Source: Buttiauxella noackiae ATCC 51607
GTDB lineage: Bacteria; Pseudomonadota; Gammaproteobacteria; Enterobacterales; Enterobacteriaceae
Reading direction: 5' to 3'
NCBI RefSeq assembly: GCF_001654865.1
Contig: NZ_LXEO01000067.1
Location: forward strand, 1 to 42,657
DNA: 42,657 nt
The notes below the pieces were generated by a model. The model saw only the letters and a program-made list of their open reading frames with translations, searched no databases and was not told the DNA's origin. The translations under genes and the position numbers were made by a program. Positions 1-10,220 of the stretch are shown here, in pieces; within the stretch, counting starts at the first letter, position 1, and each line of letters opens with the position of its first letter.

Positions 1-19
1 GTATATCAGGACTAGTCAT
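1..19. repeat. Left copy of 19-bp terminal inverted repeat
   Basis: The first 19 bases, GTATATCAGGACTAGTCAT, are the exact reverse complement of the last 19 bases of the window (42639-42657); base 20 differs. The left copy lies just past the zupT stop codon. Nothing between the copies looks like a mobile element, so this is more likely a contig-end or assembly effect than transposon ends. Confidence 0.9.
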
Positions 20-29
20 ATATCGAGTA

Positions 30-797
30 TTATCCTATCCCATTAGTTTGCAGCAACGTCAGGCTAAACCCCATCACTGCCATACCGCAAAGAACGCCAT
101 AACTCGGGTTGTTATGTGGGTCGATTTCCTTAGCGAGCGGCATCAGTTCGTCAACCGACAACGCCACCATGATGCCTGCGACGGCAGCCATAATTGCAGC
201 CATTAAAACTGGTGAAATCATCGGGCCTAAAATCAGCCAGGCCAATACACCACCGAGAATTTCCGCAAGTCCCGAAATCCCAGCCCAGAAGATAGCTTTG
301 CGTTTTGAACCCGTAGCCGCGTAGACCGGGCCTGCCACGGCCAAACCTTCAGGAATATTGTGCAATGCTACTGCGAGCGCAATCCCCATCCCTAATTCCA
401 GGTTACTACTGGCGGTCACAAAGGTTGCCACCCCTTCAGGGAAGTTGTGTAGGCTAATACCCAGCGTTAGCAGCAATGCGGTGCGGCGTAAGTTACGCGG
501 CTGTGGCTTGCTGTCCATCAAGTCTTGCGGATGCGCATGGGGCAGGGCGCGATCGAGTGCGAAATAGCCCAGCAAACCCAGCATAAACATGCCATAACCC
601 AGTACCGGCGACATTCCCTCGGTATGAAGTGCGGCTGGCAGCATCTCCATTAAAGAGATAAGCAGCATAATGCCCGCTGCAAAGCCGAGGGAAAATGCCA
701 GCACACGGTTTGATGGTTTCTGGCCGAGGACGCCAAGAAAAGCACCAATGAAAGTGGCTCCCCCTGCTAATAGGGTCAGGATCAAGGGTACTGACAT
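30..797 (-). CDS. zupT: ZIP-family divalent metal importer ZupT
   Basis: This 255-residue inner membrane protein of the ZIP family imports zinc and also iron, manganese and cobalt into the cytoplasm. It matches E. coli ZupT along its whole length (257 residues there). About eight hydrophobic segments are visible. The paired metal-site motifs are both present: [10 protein letters not shown] near residue 117 and [10 protein letters not shown] near residue 146, carrying the His, Asn and Glu metal ligands. The start at 797 has a strong ribosome site (AAAGGAGTGATAAATG). A near-perfect Fur box lies just upstream at 811-825, suggesting repression by iron-loaded Fur. Gene ygiD is divergent on the other side, as in E. 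coli. Confidence 0.97.
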   Translation of the reverse strand: MSVPLILTLLAGGATFIGAFLGVLGQKPSNRVLAFSLGFAAGIMLLISLMEMLPAALHTEGMSPVLGYGMFMLGLLGYFALDRALPHAHPQDLMDSKPQPRNLRRTALLLTLGISLHNFPEGVATFVTASSNLELGMGIALAVALHNIPEGLAVAGPVYAATGSKRKAIFWAGISGLAEILGGVLAWLILGPMISPVLMAAIMAAVAGIMVALSVDELMPLAKEIDPHNNPSYGVLCGMAVMGFSLTLLQTNGIG

Positions 798-810
798 TTA
801 TCACTCCTTT

Positions 811-825
811 TGATAATGATTCTCA
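811..825 (-). promoter_or_regulatory. Fur box upstream of zupT
   Basis: TGATAATGATTCTCA fits the 7-1-7 Fur consensus (TGATAAT-n-ATTATCA) at all but one position. It lies 13 bp upstream of the zupT start codon, directly ahead of its ribosome site, in the zupT-ygiD intergenic region. Iron-dependent repression of zupT is the natural reading, but binding is inferred only. Confidence 0.75.
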
Positions 826-996
826 TTCATATTAATGGGCGATGTGATAAAAATCGAGAGCCAGTTGAGAAGCTTTACACATAGCTTACATTCAAATTTC
901 CTGAAGATCTTCATCATTCTTATCTGAGTTCTTCATAGCGTAAAAGCGCGTACTGTAGTTTTCATAAACTGAATGACCTGATTAAAGGACACTACC

Positions 997-1785
997 ATGA
1001 CAACTCAACGAATGCCTGCGCTGTTCCTCGGACACGGTAGCCCAATGAACGTGCTTGAAGATAACCAATATACCCAAGCCTGGCGCCATTTGGGAGAGAC
1101 CTTACCGCGTCCAAAAGCAATTGTGGTGGTATCTGCGCACTGGTTCACTAAAGGCACGGGTGTTACGGCAATGGAAACGCCAAAAACTATCCATGATTTC
1201 GGCGGTTTCCCACAGGCCTTGTACGATACTCATTACCCCGCACCGGGCTCCCCTGAGCTGGCACAACAGTTGGTTGATTTGCTGGCACCCGTTCCGGTGA
1301 TGCAAGACAAAGAAGCCTGGGGGTTTGATCATGGCTCCTGGGGCGTTCTTATAAAGATGTACCCGAATGCTGATATTCCAATGGTGCAGCTCAGTATCGA
1401 TAGTACCAAACCAGCCGAGTGGCATTTTGAAATAGGCCGTAAACTGGCGACGTTACGCGACCAGGGTATTATGCTGATTGCCAGTGGCAACGTTGTCCAT
1501 AACCTGCGCACTGCACGCTGGCACGGTGAAAACACGCCATACCCATGGGCTGAGTCGTTTAACCAATATGTGAAAGACAATCTCACATGGTCTGGGCCGG
1601 TTGCCGAGCACCCGTTGGTGAATTACTTGCAGCACGAAGGCGGATCGTTATCTAACCCAACTCCGGATCACTACCTGCCATTACTGTATGTATTGGGGTC
1701 GTGGGATGGTAAAGAGCCGATAACTCTACCAACGGATGGGATAGAGATGGGATCGTTGAGTATGCTTTCGGTGCAAATCGGCTGA
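997..1785 (+). CDS. ygiD: LigB-type extradiol dioxygenase YgiD (DOPA 4,5-dioxygenase family)
   Basis: This 262-residue protein belongs to the class III extradiol ring-cleavage dioxygenase (LigB) superfamily, and E. coli YgiD is a 4,5-DOPA dioxygenase. Visible family motifs are LFLGHGSPMN at residues 10-19, VVVSAHWF near residue 44, HDFGGFP near residue 67 and SGNVVHNL near residue 164; their histidines are the likely metal ligands. AAGGACACTACCATG gives a good ribosome site. The gene is monocistronic, divergent from zupT and convergent with ygiC, and is closed by a perfect hairpin at 1820-1844. The physiological substrate in enterobacteria is uncertain. Confidence 0.94.
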   Translation: MTTQRMPALFLGHGSPMNVLEDNQYTQAWRHLGETLPRPKAIVVVSAHWFTKGTGVTAMETPKTIHDFGGFPQALYDTHYPAPGSPELAQQLVDLLAPVPVMQDKEAWGFDHGSWGVLIKMYPNADIPMVQLSIDSTKPAEWHFEIGRKLATLRDQGIMLIASGNVVHNLRTARWHGENTPYPWAESFNQYVKDNLTWSGPVAEHPLVNYLQHEGGSLSNPTPDHYLPLLYVLGSWDGKEPITLPTDGIEMGSLSMLSVQIG

Positions 1786-1819
1786 CGCGTTATAATTCAA
1801 ATTGGATATGCTGATATAA

Positions 1820-1844
1820 AAAAGGCGCGAAATTCGCGCCTTTT
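1820..1844. terminator. Bidirectional terminator between ygiD and ygiC
   Basis: A perfect 12-bp inverted repeat, AAAAGGCGCGAA and TTCGCGCCTTTT, is separated by one base. The A and T flanks let it work on both strands, between the convergent ygiD and ygiC genes. Confidence 0.9.
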
Positions 1845-1849
1845 GAAAT

Positions 1850-3010
1850 TTATTCTACAAATACATGCGGATAGAAGCGCGATAGATCCTGAGTGATTAG
1901 CTCGCGATCCTCACGAATACCAATTCCTGCAGGTTGATCGTTGATAAGCCAACTGCCGATCAACACATAGCTGTCGCCAAATTTAGGCAACTGATAGAAC
2001 TCCTGCACAATCATACCTTCTTCACCGTAAGGGCCATCGACACGGGCAATTTCTTCGCCGTTTTCGATGATCTTCACATTCGCGCCTTCGCGAGAGAAGA
2101 TTGGCTTCACCACGTACTTATTCATCGGCGGATAGTTATCTTCGGCGAAATAAGCAGGCAGTAAGTTTGGATGATCCGGGAACATTTCCCACAGCATTGG
2201 TAGCAATGCTTTGTTGGAGATAATGCTCTTCCAGGCAGGTTCCAGCCAGCGAACGCCAGCGTCTTCGAGTTTGGTGGAGAACATTTCACGCAGCATGAAT
2301 TCCCACGGATAGAGCTTGAACAGGTTACTGATAACCTGATCCTGCAAATCGGTGAACTGGCCTTTCTCGCCCAGGCCGATTTCTTCCATGTAGACGAATT
2401 CGCTCGCCACTTCTGCTTCAGCTGCACAATCTTGCAAATACTGGACAGTACCGCGATCTTCTACTGTGTCCTGGCAGCATGCGAAATGCACCAGATTGAA
2501 ACCGTGCTGCTGTTTTAATTCAGCAAAACGCTCGATGATCTTTTCTTGCAGGCTGTTGAACTGATCGCTTTGGGCTGGCAGGTTGCCGGCCTGGATCTGA
2601 TCTTCCAGCCAGATCCACTGGAAGAATGCCGCTTCGTATAAAGACGTTGGCGTGTCGGCGTTGTTTTCCAGCAGCTTAGGTTCACCAGCGCCATCCCACG
2701 CAATATCCAGGCGTGAGTAAAGAGACGGCTGTTGCGTGCGCCATGACTGACGCACAAATTCCCAGGTGTGCTTAGGAATGCGGAACTTAGCCAGCAGCTC
2801 ATCGCTGCCCACAACTTTTTCTACAACTTTCAGGCACATCTGATGCAGTTCAGCGGTGACTTCTTCCAGTCGTTCAACTTGAGGGAGTGTCAGCTTGTAA
2901 TATGCGTCTTCACACCAGTACGGCTCGCCATACATGGTGTGAAAGTTAAAACCATATTCTGTGGCTTTTTCGCGCCAGTCCGGGCGCTCAGTAATCGCAA
3001 TTCTTTCCAT
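1850..3010 (-). CDS. ygiC: Glutathionylspermidine synthase-like ATP-grasp ligase YgiC
   Basis: At 386 residues this is the same length as E. coli YgiC. It belongs to the glutathionylspermidine synthetase preATP-grasp/ATP-grasp family, corresponding to the synthetase half of Gss without the amidase half. Conserved stretches include [16 protein letters not shown] near residue 113 and [14 protein letters not shown] near residue 298, which carries the Lys and Arg expected for ATP binding. It likely ligates an amine to a peptide-like acid, but its substrate is not established. It follows ygiB by six bases as the last gene of the tolC-ygiB-ygiC operon. The ribosome site is weak (TAAGAAATT), so translational coupling to ygiB is likely. 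Confidence 0.93.
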   Translation of the reverse strand: MERIAITERPDWREKATEYGFNFHTMYGEPYWCEDAYYKLTLPQVERLEEVTAELHQMCLKVVEKVVGSDELLAKFRIPKHTWEFVRQSWRTQQPSLYSRLDIAWDGAGEPKLLENNADTPTSLYEAAFFQWIWLEDQIQAGNLPAQSDQFNSLQEKIIERFAELKQQHGFNLVHFACCQDTVEDRGTVQYLQDCAAEAEVASEFVYMEEIGLGEKGQFTDLQDQVISNLFKLYPWEFMLREMFSTKLEDAGVRWLEPAWKSIISNKALLPMLWEMFPDHPNLLPAYFAEDNYPPMNKYVVKPIFSREGANVKIIENGEEIARVDGPYGEEGMIVQEFYQLPKFGDSYVLIGSWLINDQPAGIGIREDRELITQDLSRFYPHVFVE

Positions 3011-3016
3011 AATTTC

Positions 3017-3691
3017 TTAGCCACCCATGGAGCGAGAAGAACCCGTTGCGCTGTTGCTGCGCTGCATTGTTGATTGTTTGGCGACTGAATCACCGAAACC
3101 GCCACGAGTTACTGTGCTGGTAGTTGCAGGTTTTGGCGCCATGGCTGTTTTCGGAACTGTAGCCGTACGACCAGGTGTGGCTGCACCGTAGCTTTTACCG
3201 CTGGCATCGGCGTATTTACCATAAGCCGGGCTTGCTGGGTTTTTCGATGTGAACAGCGGTTGCTGAGCAAAGCCTGCACCGCCACCCATCAGACGACCCA
3301 TCATGTAACCTGCCATCAGCGGCATCCAGAAGCTGCCGCTTTGTTGTGGTTGAGCCTGAGCTTGCTCACCCGCCATGCTTGCCTGTGCTGGAGCTTGCTG
3401 ACATTGGCCTTCACCAAATTCAGCGATACATTCTTCACGTGAAGCATATTTCGGTGCGGTACGTTCTGCTTCTTTCAAGGCATTGTTAAAAGCAGTCGTA
3501 CATTCGGCACTTTTGCCTGGGTTGGCCTGCGAGCAGTCATCCGCATTTTGATACATGGAAACTGTTTCGTCATTTTGTTCGCAACCGGCAAGCATAAATA
3601 CTGCGGTAACTGCCAGTGCGACCGGCGTCAAATGGCGTGCGTTCCAGCTTTTGCGGAACGATGCGTGATTTATGATTTTTGTCCGTTTCAT
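3017..3691 (-). CDS. ygiB: YgiB family lipoprotein-like protein (DUF1190)
   Basis: This 224-residue protein matches E. coli YgiB of the DUF1190 family. After an N-terminal basic stretch there is a hydrophobic segment ending in a lipobox-like FMLAGC (Cys 37), so a lipid-anchored envelope protein is likely although the n-region is long. The middle is Gln/Ala rich, followed by a Gly/Met-rich segment ([10 protein letters not shown]), and the C-terminus is Ser/Thr/Pro-rich, low complexity and probably disordered. It lies between tolC and ygiC in the same direction, which suggests a shared envelope role. No biochemical function is known to me. Confidence 0.92.
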   Translation of the reverse strand: MKRTKIINHASFRKSWNARHLTPVALAVTAVFMLAGCEQNDETVSMYQNADDCSQANPGKSAECTTAFNNALKEAERTAPKYASREECIAEFGEGQCQQAPAQASMAGEQAQAQPQQSGSFWMPLMAGYMMGRLMGGGAGFAQQPLFTSKNPASPAYGKYADASGKSYGAATPGRTATVPKTAMAPKPATTSTVTRGGFGDSVAKQSTMQRSNSATGSSRSMGG

Positions 3692-3816
3692 TATTCTGTC
3701 CTGAGCCCAGTGGTCATGGTGCTTAGAATAGGGGATGAATGGTTGAAATTGAAGCGATGACGACTGTTTGGAGGGAGATCTTTACCTTGCCTTACGTTCG
3801 GATGCGTAAGTTGTGA

Positions 3817-3840
3817 CGGGGGCATGTTGTCATGCCCCCG
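3817..3840 (-). terminator. Intercistronic hairpin between tolC and ygiB
   Basis: A perfect 10-bp stem, CGGGGGCATG and CATGCCCCCG, with a 4-base loop lies just past the tolC stop codon. No T-run follows on the tolC strand, so partial termination or stabilisation of the tolC message is more likely than full termination before ygiB. Confidence 0.65.
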
Positions 3841-3850
3841 AAATATCCAA

Positions 3851-5338
3851 TCAGTTACCGAATGGGTTAGCTGATTTTTTGTTTGTTGCTGAGACTGGAG
3901 TGGCTTGTGCAGGTGTTTCCGTCTTAGTGGTTGCGGCTGTATCAGCTGAGTAACCATCTGCGCGGGCATTCTGGTCTGGCGTTTCTGGCGCGACGCTTTC
4001 GGCCGTCGTTGGTACTGGTTTGCCTAATGTGCCGTTCAACGCAACCAGATCTTGTTCGTTAAGTGTACCCAGAGCTGATTTAATATTCAGCTGGTTGATC
4101 AGGTAGTTATAACGAGCACTAGAGAGCTGTTGTTTTGCGTTATACAGCGTTGTCGTCGCATCTAACACATCAACGATGGTACGTGTACCCACTGAATAAC
4201 CTGCTTCCATTGCATCTAAAGAGCTTTGGGCAGAGACAACCGCTTGTTTGTAAGCGTTAATGGTACTGATAGAGGCGTTAACGTTGTTAAATGAAGAACG
4301 CACCGTTTGCACCACGCTACGATGTGCGCTTTCCAGTTGCTCACTCGCGCCAACAAAGTTGTATTGCGCTTGTTTCACCTGAGAGGTTACAGAACCGCCG
4401 CTATACAATGGCAGGGAGAAGTTCAGACCGATTTTATTCTGGCCTACACCCTGGTCATCGTACGCCTGGCTGGTGGTTTTAGAGCCGCTGTAATTAGTGT
4501 CAGAAACACCGGTAGAAGCGGTTAAACCTACTGTTGGCATATGGCCAGTTTCAGCGTAACGAATTTGCTCGCGCGCCAGGTCCTGCGACAGACGTGCCTG
4601 TAACAATGCCAGGTTACGCTTTTCAGCTTCTTTGAGCAGATTATTTACCGCATCAGGTTTGTTGGTTTTGAAGCCATCAACATTCAGCGAAGCCAGAGAC
4701 GGATAGTAGTTACCGGTGACCTGGCGTAACGTTTCTACCGCGTTATCCAGATTATTCCGTGCAGTCACTTCGTTCGCTAATACGTTATCGTATTGTGCTC
4801 GGGCGTTCTGTACGTCTGTGATTGCAACCAAACCAACGTTAAAGCGCTGAGTAGTTTGATCTAACTGGCGATAAATAGCCTGTTTCTGAGCTTCTGTATA
4901 GGAGAGTGCGTCAATGGCACTCAACACATTGAAATAGGCAGTAGCAGTATTCAGGATCAGTGTTTGCTGGTCGGTCTGATAAGTAACATCTTGTATACCG
5001 GCAGATTTCTCTTGCAGTGTGAGCGCACGCCATTTCGACATATCAAAAATGGTTTGTGTTAATTGCAAAGAGGCACTGGTCGTAGTGGAGTCGATGCCAT
5101 TCGAGTCACGGAAGCCATTGCTGTATCCATAATCAGCACCAAGGCCTAGCTGTGGTAGTAATGGGCTGCGTGCTTCGTTGATTTTTTCGAATGCGGCATC
5201 ACGGTCAGCAGCGGATTTTCGCAAGTCCGGGTTGCTTAAACGTGCCTGCTGATAAACCTGCATCAGGTTTTCTGCCTGGCTCATGGCACTGAAACCCGTT
5301 AGGCTCAGACCGATAAGAATTGGGAGCAGTTTCTTCAT
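3851..5338 (-). CDS. tolC: Outer membrane efflux channel TolC
   Basis: TolC is the trimeric outer membrane channel and periplasmic tunnel used by AcrAB-type efflux pumps and type I secretion. The 495-residue product matches E. coli TolC throughout (493 there). It has a signal peptide, MKKLLPILIG to about residue 22, cut after SQA, and the two homologous halves typical of the family. The C-terminal tail is longer and more Ala/Thr-rich than in E. coli. I place the start at 5338 because AAGGA is six bases upstream. An in-frame ATG at 5344 directly abuts the ribosome site and would add only Met-Gln. The gene is divergent from nudF and leads the tolC-ygiB-ygiC operon. Confidence 0.97.
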   Translation of the reverse strand: MKKLLPILIGLSLTGFSAMSQAENLMQVYQQARLSNPDLRKSAADRDAAFEKINEARSPLLPQLGLGADYGYSNGFRDSNGIDSTTTSASLQLTQTIFDMSKWRALTLQEKSAGIQDVTYQTDQQTLILNTATAYFNVLSAIDALSYTEAQKQAIYRQLDQTTQRFNVGLVAITDVQNARAQYDNVLANEVTARNNLDNAVETLRQVTGNYYPSLASLNVDGFKTNKPDAVNNLLKEAEKRNLALLQARLSQDLAREQIRYAETGHMPTVGLTASTGVSDTNYSGSKTTSQAYDDQGVGQNKIGLNFSLPLYSGGSVTSQVKQAQYNFVGASEQLESAHRSVVQTVRSSFNNVNASISTINAYKQAVVSAQSSLDAMEAGYSVGTRTIVDVLDATTTLYNAKQQLSSARYNYLINQLNIKSALGTLNEQDLVALNGTLGKPVPTTAESVAPETPDQNARADGYSADTAATTKTETPAQATPVSATNKKSANPFGN

Positions 5339-5551
5339 TTGCATTCCTTGTTGTGAAGCAGAAATTGTTTGTTAGCGCTGACAAGAGCCGAAAATGATCG
5401 CCGATTCTAGCAGAGTCTGCCAGCTGGGAAGCTTGGCGTAATGTGCCATCTGCCCTTAATTTTCATCAATCTACCACATAGGAAATGAAACGGCAGTCGT
5501 ACAGACTTGTATTAGCACATTTCATGACCATAAAAATATCAGGAAACCACT

Positions 5552-6184
5552 ATGACTAAGCAAAAAGATCAACTTGTCACGTTAGGTAAAAACGATGTTG
5601 AAATTATTGCACGGGAAACGCTTTATAGCGGTTTTTTTTCGCTAGATCTTTATCGCTTCCGCCATCGCCTGTTTAATGGCGAAATGAGTGGTGAAGTTCG
5701 GCGTGAAATTTTAGAACGCGGGCACGCCGCAGTACTGCTACCCTATGACCCTGTGCGAGACGAAGTTGTATTGATAGAGCAGATTCGGATTGCTGCCTAT
5801 GACACAAGCGAGAGCCCGTGGCTGCTCGAACTGGTTGCAGGAATGATTGAAGAAGGTGAAAGCGTCGAAGACGTTGCTCGCCGCGAAGCAGTTGAAGAGG
5901 CTGGAGTGGTTGTTGGTCGGACTAAACCGGTCATTAACTACCTGGCAAGCCCCGGCGGAACCAGTGAGCGTTTATCTATCCTTGTTGGGGAAGTGGACGC
6001 AACTTTGGCTACGGGCATACATGGTCTGGCAGATGAAAACGAAGATATTCGTGTTCATGTCGTGAGCCGGGAACAGGCTTATCAGTTAGTAGAAGAAGGG
6101 AAAATCGACAACGCAGCTTCAGTCATCGCACTGCTTTGGCTGCAATTGCATCATGAGAAATTAAGAGCCGAGTGGAACAACTAA
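5552..6184 (+). CDS. nudF: ADP-ribose pyrophosphatase NudF
   Basis: This Nudix hydrolase cleaves ADP-ribose to AMP and ribose 5-phosphate in the cytosol. It has 210 residues against 209 in E. coli. The Nudix box spans residues 97-120, starting GMIEEGES and carrying RREAVEEAG, with the catalytic glutamates intact. The ribosome site is AGGAAACCACTATG. It is the first gene of a tight rightward run, nudF-yqiB-cpdA-yqiA-parE, and its stop codon is two bases from the yqiB start. Confidence 0.96.
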   Translation: MTKQKDQLVTLGKNDVEIIARETLYSGFFSLDLYRFRHRLFNGEMSGEVRREILERGHAAVLLPYDPVRDEVVLIEQIRIAAYDTSESPWLLELVAGMIEEGESVEDVARREAVEEAGVVVGRTKPVINYLASPGGTSERLSILVGEVDATLATGIHGLADENEDIRVHVVSREQAYQLVEEGKIDNAASVIALLWLQLHHEKLRAEWNN

Positions 6185-6186
6185 AC

Positions 6187-6609
6187 ATGAAGCGCTACAC
6201 ACCTGACTTCCCGGAAATGATGCGCCTGTGCGAAACCAATTTTGCACAACTACGACGCCTGCTTCCTCGTAATGATGAGGTAGGTGAAAAAGTCACTTAT
6301 CAGGTCAGTAGCGCCCAATATCGACTCACTATCCTTGAGTCGACACGCTATACAACTCTTGTGCAAATCGAACAAACGGCCCCAACTGTGAGCTACTGGA
6401 GCCTACCATCGATGTCGGTCAGGCTATATCATGACGCGATGGTCGCGGAAGTGTGTTCAAGTCAGCAGATCTTTCGCTTCAAAGCGCGTTATGATTATCC
6501 TAATAAAAAGTTGCATCAACGCGACGAAAAGCATCAAATTAACCAGTTTCTAGCCGATTGGCTGCGTTATTGTTTGGCGCATGGAGCGATGGCGGTTCCG
6601 GTTTGTTAG
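6187..6609 (+). CDS. yqiB: YqiB family protein (DUF1249)
   Basis: This 140-residue cytosolic protein matches E. coli YqiB (140 residues) almost throughout, notably near [17 protein letters not shown] and [19 protein letters not shown] take the ATG at 6187, as in E. coli. A GTG at 6172 inside the end of nudF would add five residues and is less likely. No enzyme motif is apparent. Its fixed position between nudF and cpdA suggests a link to nucleotide turnover, but the role is unknown. Confidence 0.93.
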   Translation: MKRYTPDFPEMMRLCETNFAQLRRLLPRNDEVGEKVTYQVSSAQYRLTILESTRYTTLVQIEQTAPTVSYWSLPSMSVRLYHDAMVAEVCSSQQIFRFKARYDYPNKKLHQRDEKHQINQFLADWLRYCLAHGAMAVPVC

Positions 6610-6634
6610 TGAGGGTGAAACCTAAGGACACCAT

Positions 6635-7462
6635 TTGGAAAGCCTGTTAAATCTTCCTGTGGCCGGTGGGGGCCAGATCAGGATCTTGCAAATTACAGAT
6701 ACCCACCTGTTCTCTGGAAAGAACGAAACGCTGCTTGGTATCAATACCTGGATGAGTTATCAGGCTGTTATTGACGCCATCCTCGCTGAGCAGCGTCATT
6801 ACGACCTTATCGTTGCAACTGGGGATTTAGCCCAGGATCATAGTGCGCAAGCCTACCAACACTTTGTTGAAGGCATAGCGGAGATTCCTGCGCCCTGCGT
6901 TTGGCTTCCCGGTAATCACGATTTCCAACCGGCGATGTTTAGCTCGTTGCTGGAGGCCGGTATTTCCCCGGCTAAACAAGTTTTCTTAGGCGATAGCTGG
7001 CAGATTTTGTTGCTGGACAGCCAGGTGTTTGGTGTCCCACATGGTGAATTGAGCGACTATCAGCTCGACTGGCTCGAGCGCAAGCTCGCCGGTGCACCTG
7101 AACGCCATACTCTATTGCTGTTGCATCATCACCCTGTCCCTGCGGGCTGTAGTTGGTTGGACCAACATAGCCTGCGCAATGCCGCCGAGCTTGATAACGT
7201 GCTGCAAAAATTCCCAAAAGTGAAAACTCTGGTATGCGGGCATATTCATCAGGAGTTAGATCTCGACTGGAATGGCCGGCGCATGCTGGCAACACCTTCT
7301 ACTTGCGTGCAATTCAAACCTCACTGCTCTAACTTCACACTCGATACCATCGAGCCCGGTTGGCGCTGGCTGGAACTTCATCCAAACGGTGGGGTGACTA
7401 CTGAGGTTTGTCGCTTGAAAGGTGCGGTGTTTAACCCAGATACCGCGTCAGAAGGGTATTGA
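6635..7462 (+). CDS. cpdA: 3',5'-cyclic-AMP phosphodiesterase CpdA
   Basis: CpdA hydrolyses cAMP to AMP and so tunes CRP signalling. At 275 residues it equals the E. coli length. The calcineurin-like metallophosphoesterase motifs appear in order: ITDTHLF near residue 20, GDLAQD near residue 63, GNHD near residue 93, LLHHHP near residue 165 and CGHIHQE near residue 204. The start codon is the rare TTG at 6635, as in E. coli, supported by AAGGACACCA upstream. The stop codon overlaps the yqiA start by one base (TGATG), implying translational coupling. Confidence 0.97.
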   Translation: MESLLNLPVAGGGQIRILQITDTHLFSGKNETLLGINTWMSYQAVIDAILAEQRHYDLIVATGDLAQDHSAQAYQHFVEGIAEIPAPCVWLPGNHDFQPAMFSSLLEAGISPAKQVFLGDSWQILLLDSQVFGVPHGELSDYQLDWLERKLAGAPERHTLLLLHHHPVPAGCSWLDQHSLRNAAELDNVLQKFPKVKTLVCGHIHQELDLDWNGRRMLATPSTCVQFKPHCSNFTLDTIEPGWRWLELHPNGGVTTEVCRLKGAVFNPDTASEGY

Positions 7463-8037
7463 TGTCAACGCTACTTTACTTACACGGCTTTAACAGTTCG
7501 CCGCGTTCAGCCAAGGCCACCAGTTTGAAAGCGTGGCTTGCGAAGAACCATCCGCATATCAATATGATTGTACCGGAACTTCCACCGTATCCTGCCGATG
7601 CGGCAGAGTTGCTGGAGTCGCTGGTGCTGGAGCATGGTGGTGAACCGTTAGGTGTAGTTGGCTCGTCTTTAGGCGGCTATTACGCCACCTGGCTGTCGCA
7701 ATGTTTCACGCTTCCTGCGGTAGTGGTAAACCCGGCAGTCCGGCCTTTTGAATTGCTGGTGGATTATCTCGGCACCAACGAGAACCCCTACACCGGGCAG
7801 CAATATGTGCTAGAGTCTCGCCATATTTACGATCTTAAAGTCATGCAAGTTGACCCGTTAGATTCGCCAGATCTTATCTGGTTGTTGCAACAAACGGGTG
7901 ACGAAGTGCTTGATTATCGCCAGGCGGTTGCGTACTACACCCCCTGTCGCCAGACGGTAGAATCCGGTGGCAATCACGCCTTTGTAGGCTTCGAAGATTA
8001 TTTCACACAGATTGTCGACTTTCTTGGCCTGCACTGA
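7462..8037 (+). CDS. yqiA: YqiA family alpha/beta-hydrolase esterase
   Basis: This 191-residue protein matches E. coli YqiA (193 residues), an alpha/beta-fold esterase of the UPF0227 type. YLHGFNSSP at residues 6-14 forms the oxyanion strand. The nucleophile elbow GSSLG at residues 67-71 places the catalytic Ser at 69, and GGNHAF near residue 173 supplies the His. The ATG at 7462 shares its A with the cpdA stop codon, and AAGGG lies just upstream. The acyl substrate is not established. It sits 44 bases before parE in the same operon. Confidence 0.94.
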   Translation: MSTLLYLHGFNSSPRSAKATSLKAWLAKNHPHINMIVPELPPYPADAAELLESLVLEHGGEPLGVVGSSLGGYYATWLSQCFTLPAVVVNPAVRPFELLVDYLGTNENPYTGQQYVLESRHIYDLKVMQVDPLDSPDLIWLLQQTGDEVLDYRQAVAYYTPCRQTVESGGNHAFVGFEDYFTQIVDFLGLH

Positions 8038-8078
8038 GGCCTGATGTCGGATTCCTGTTTCGCTATCTGAACGAATAA

Positions 8079-9977
<1,899 letters not shown>

Positions 9978-10016
9978 TGTCCCTGCAAGGATAGATTGAT
10001 AAATCAGCTAAACGTT

Positions 10017-10062
10017 GAGCAAGGAAGCTCTGGCGTAAGTTGCAAAACGTCAGGCCTTGCTC
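10017..10062 (+). terminator. Long imperfect stem-loop downstream of parE
   Basis: The outer arms GAGCAAGG and CCTTGCTC (8 bp) enclose an inner stem CTGGCGT and ACGTCAG that has one G-T pair. The structure begins 40 bases past the parE stop codon. No T-run follows, so it may stabilise the 3' end or be a worn repeat rather than a classical terminator. Confidence 0.45.
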
Positions 10063-10220
10063 TAAAGATTTAGTGTAAAAATATTCTTTATTTCAGTCTG
10101 TTAAATCGAATCGTGGGAAATCGATCCCAGGATGAAAATACTGCCTGAATTTAGAATTCGACAAGAAAGTTGCAGGCTAGCTTCCCACACTTAATTTTCT
10201 ATATTGAAGCAAAATCCCTC

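Noticed and set aside
493-804. A 103-codon frame antiparallel or out of frame with zupT
   Set aside because: It is a shadow of the conserved zupT frame with no family match.
3691-3969. A 92-codon frame between tolC and ygiB on the minus strand
   Set aside because: It overlaps the tolC 3' end in another frame and runs through the hairpin at 3817-3840; it has no ribosome site and no recognisable product.
5345-5551. Search for a mar/sox/rob box between tolC and nudF
   Set aside because: The best candidate near 5519 (AGCAC) matches only part of the marbox consensus, so I could not support it.
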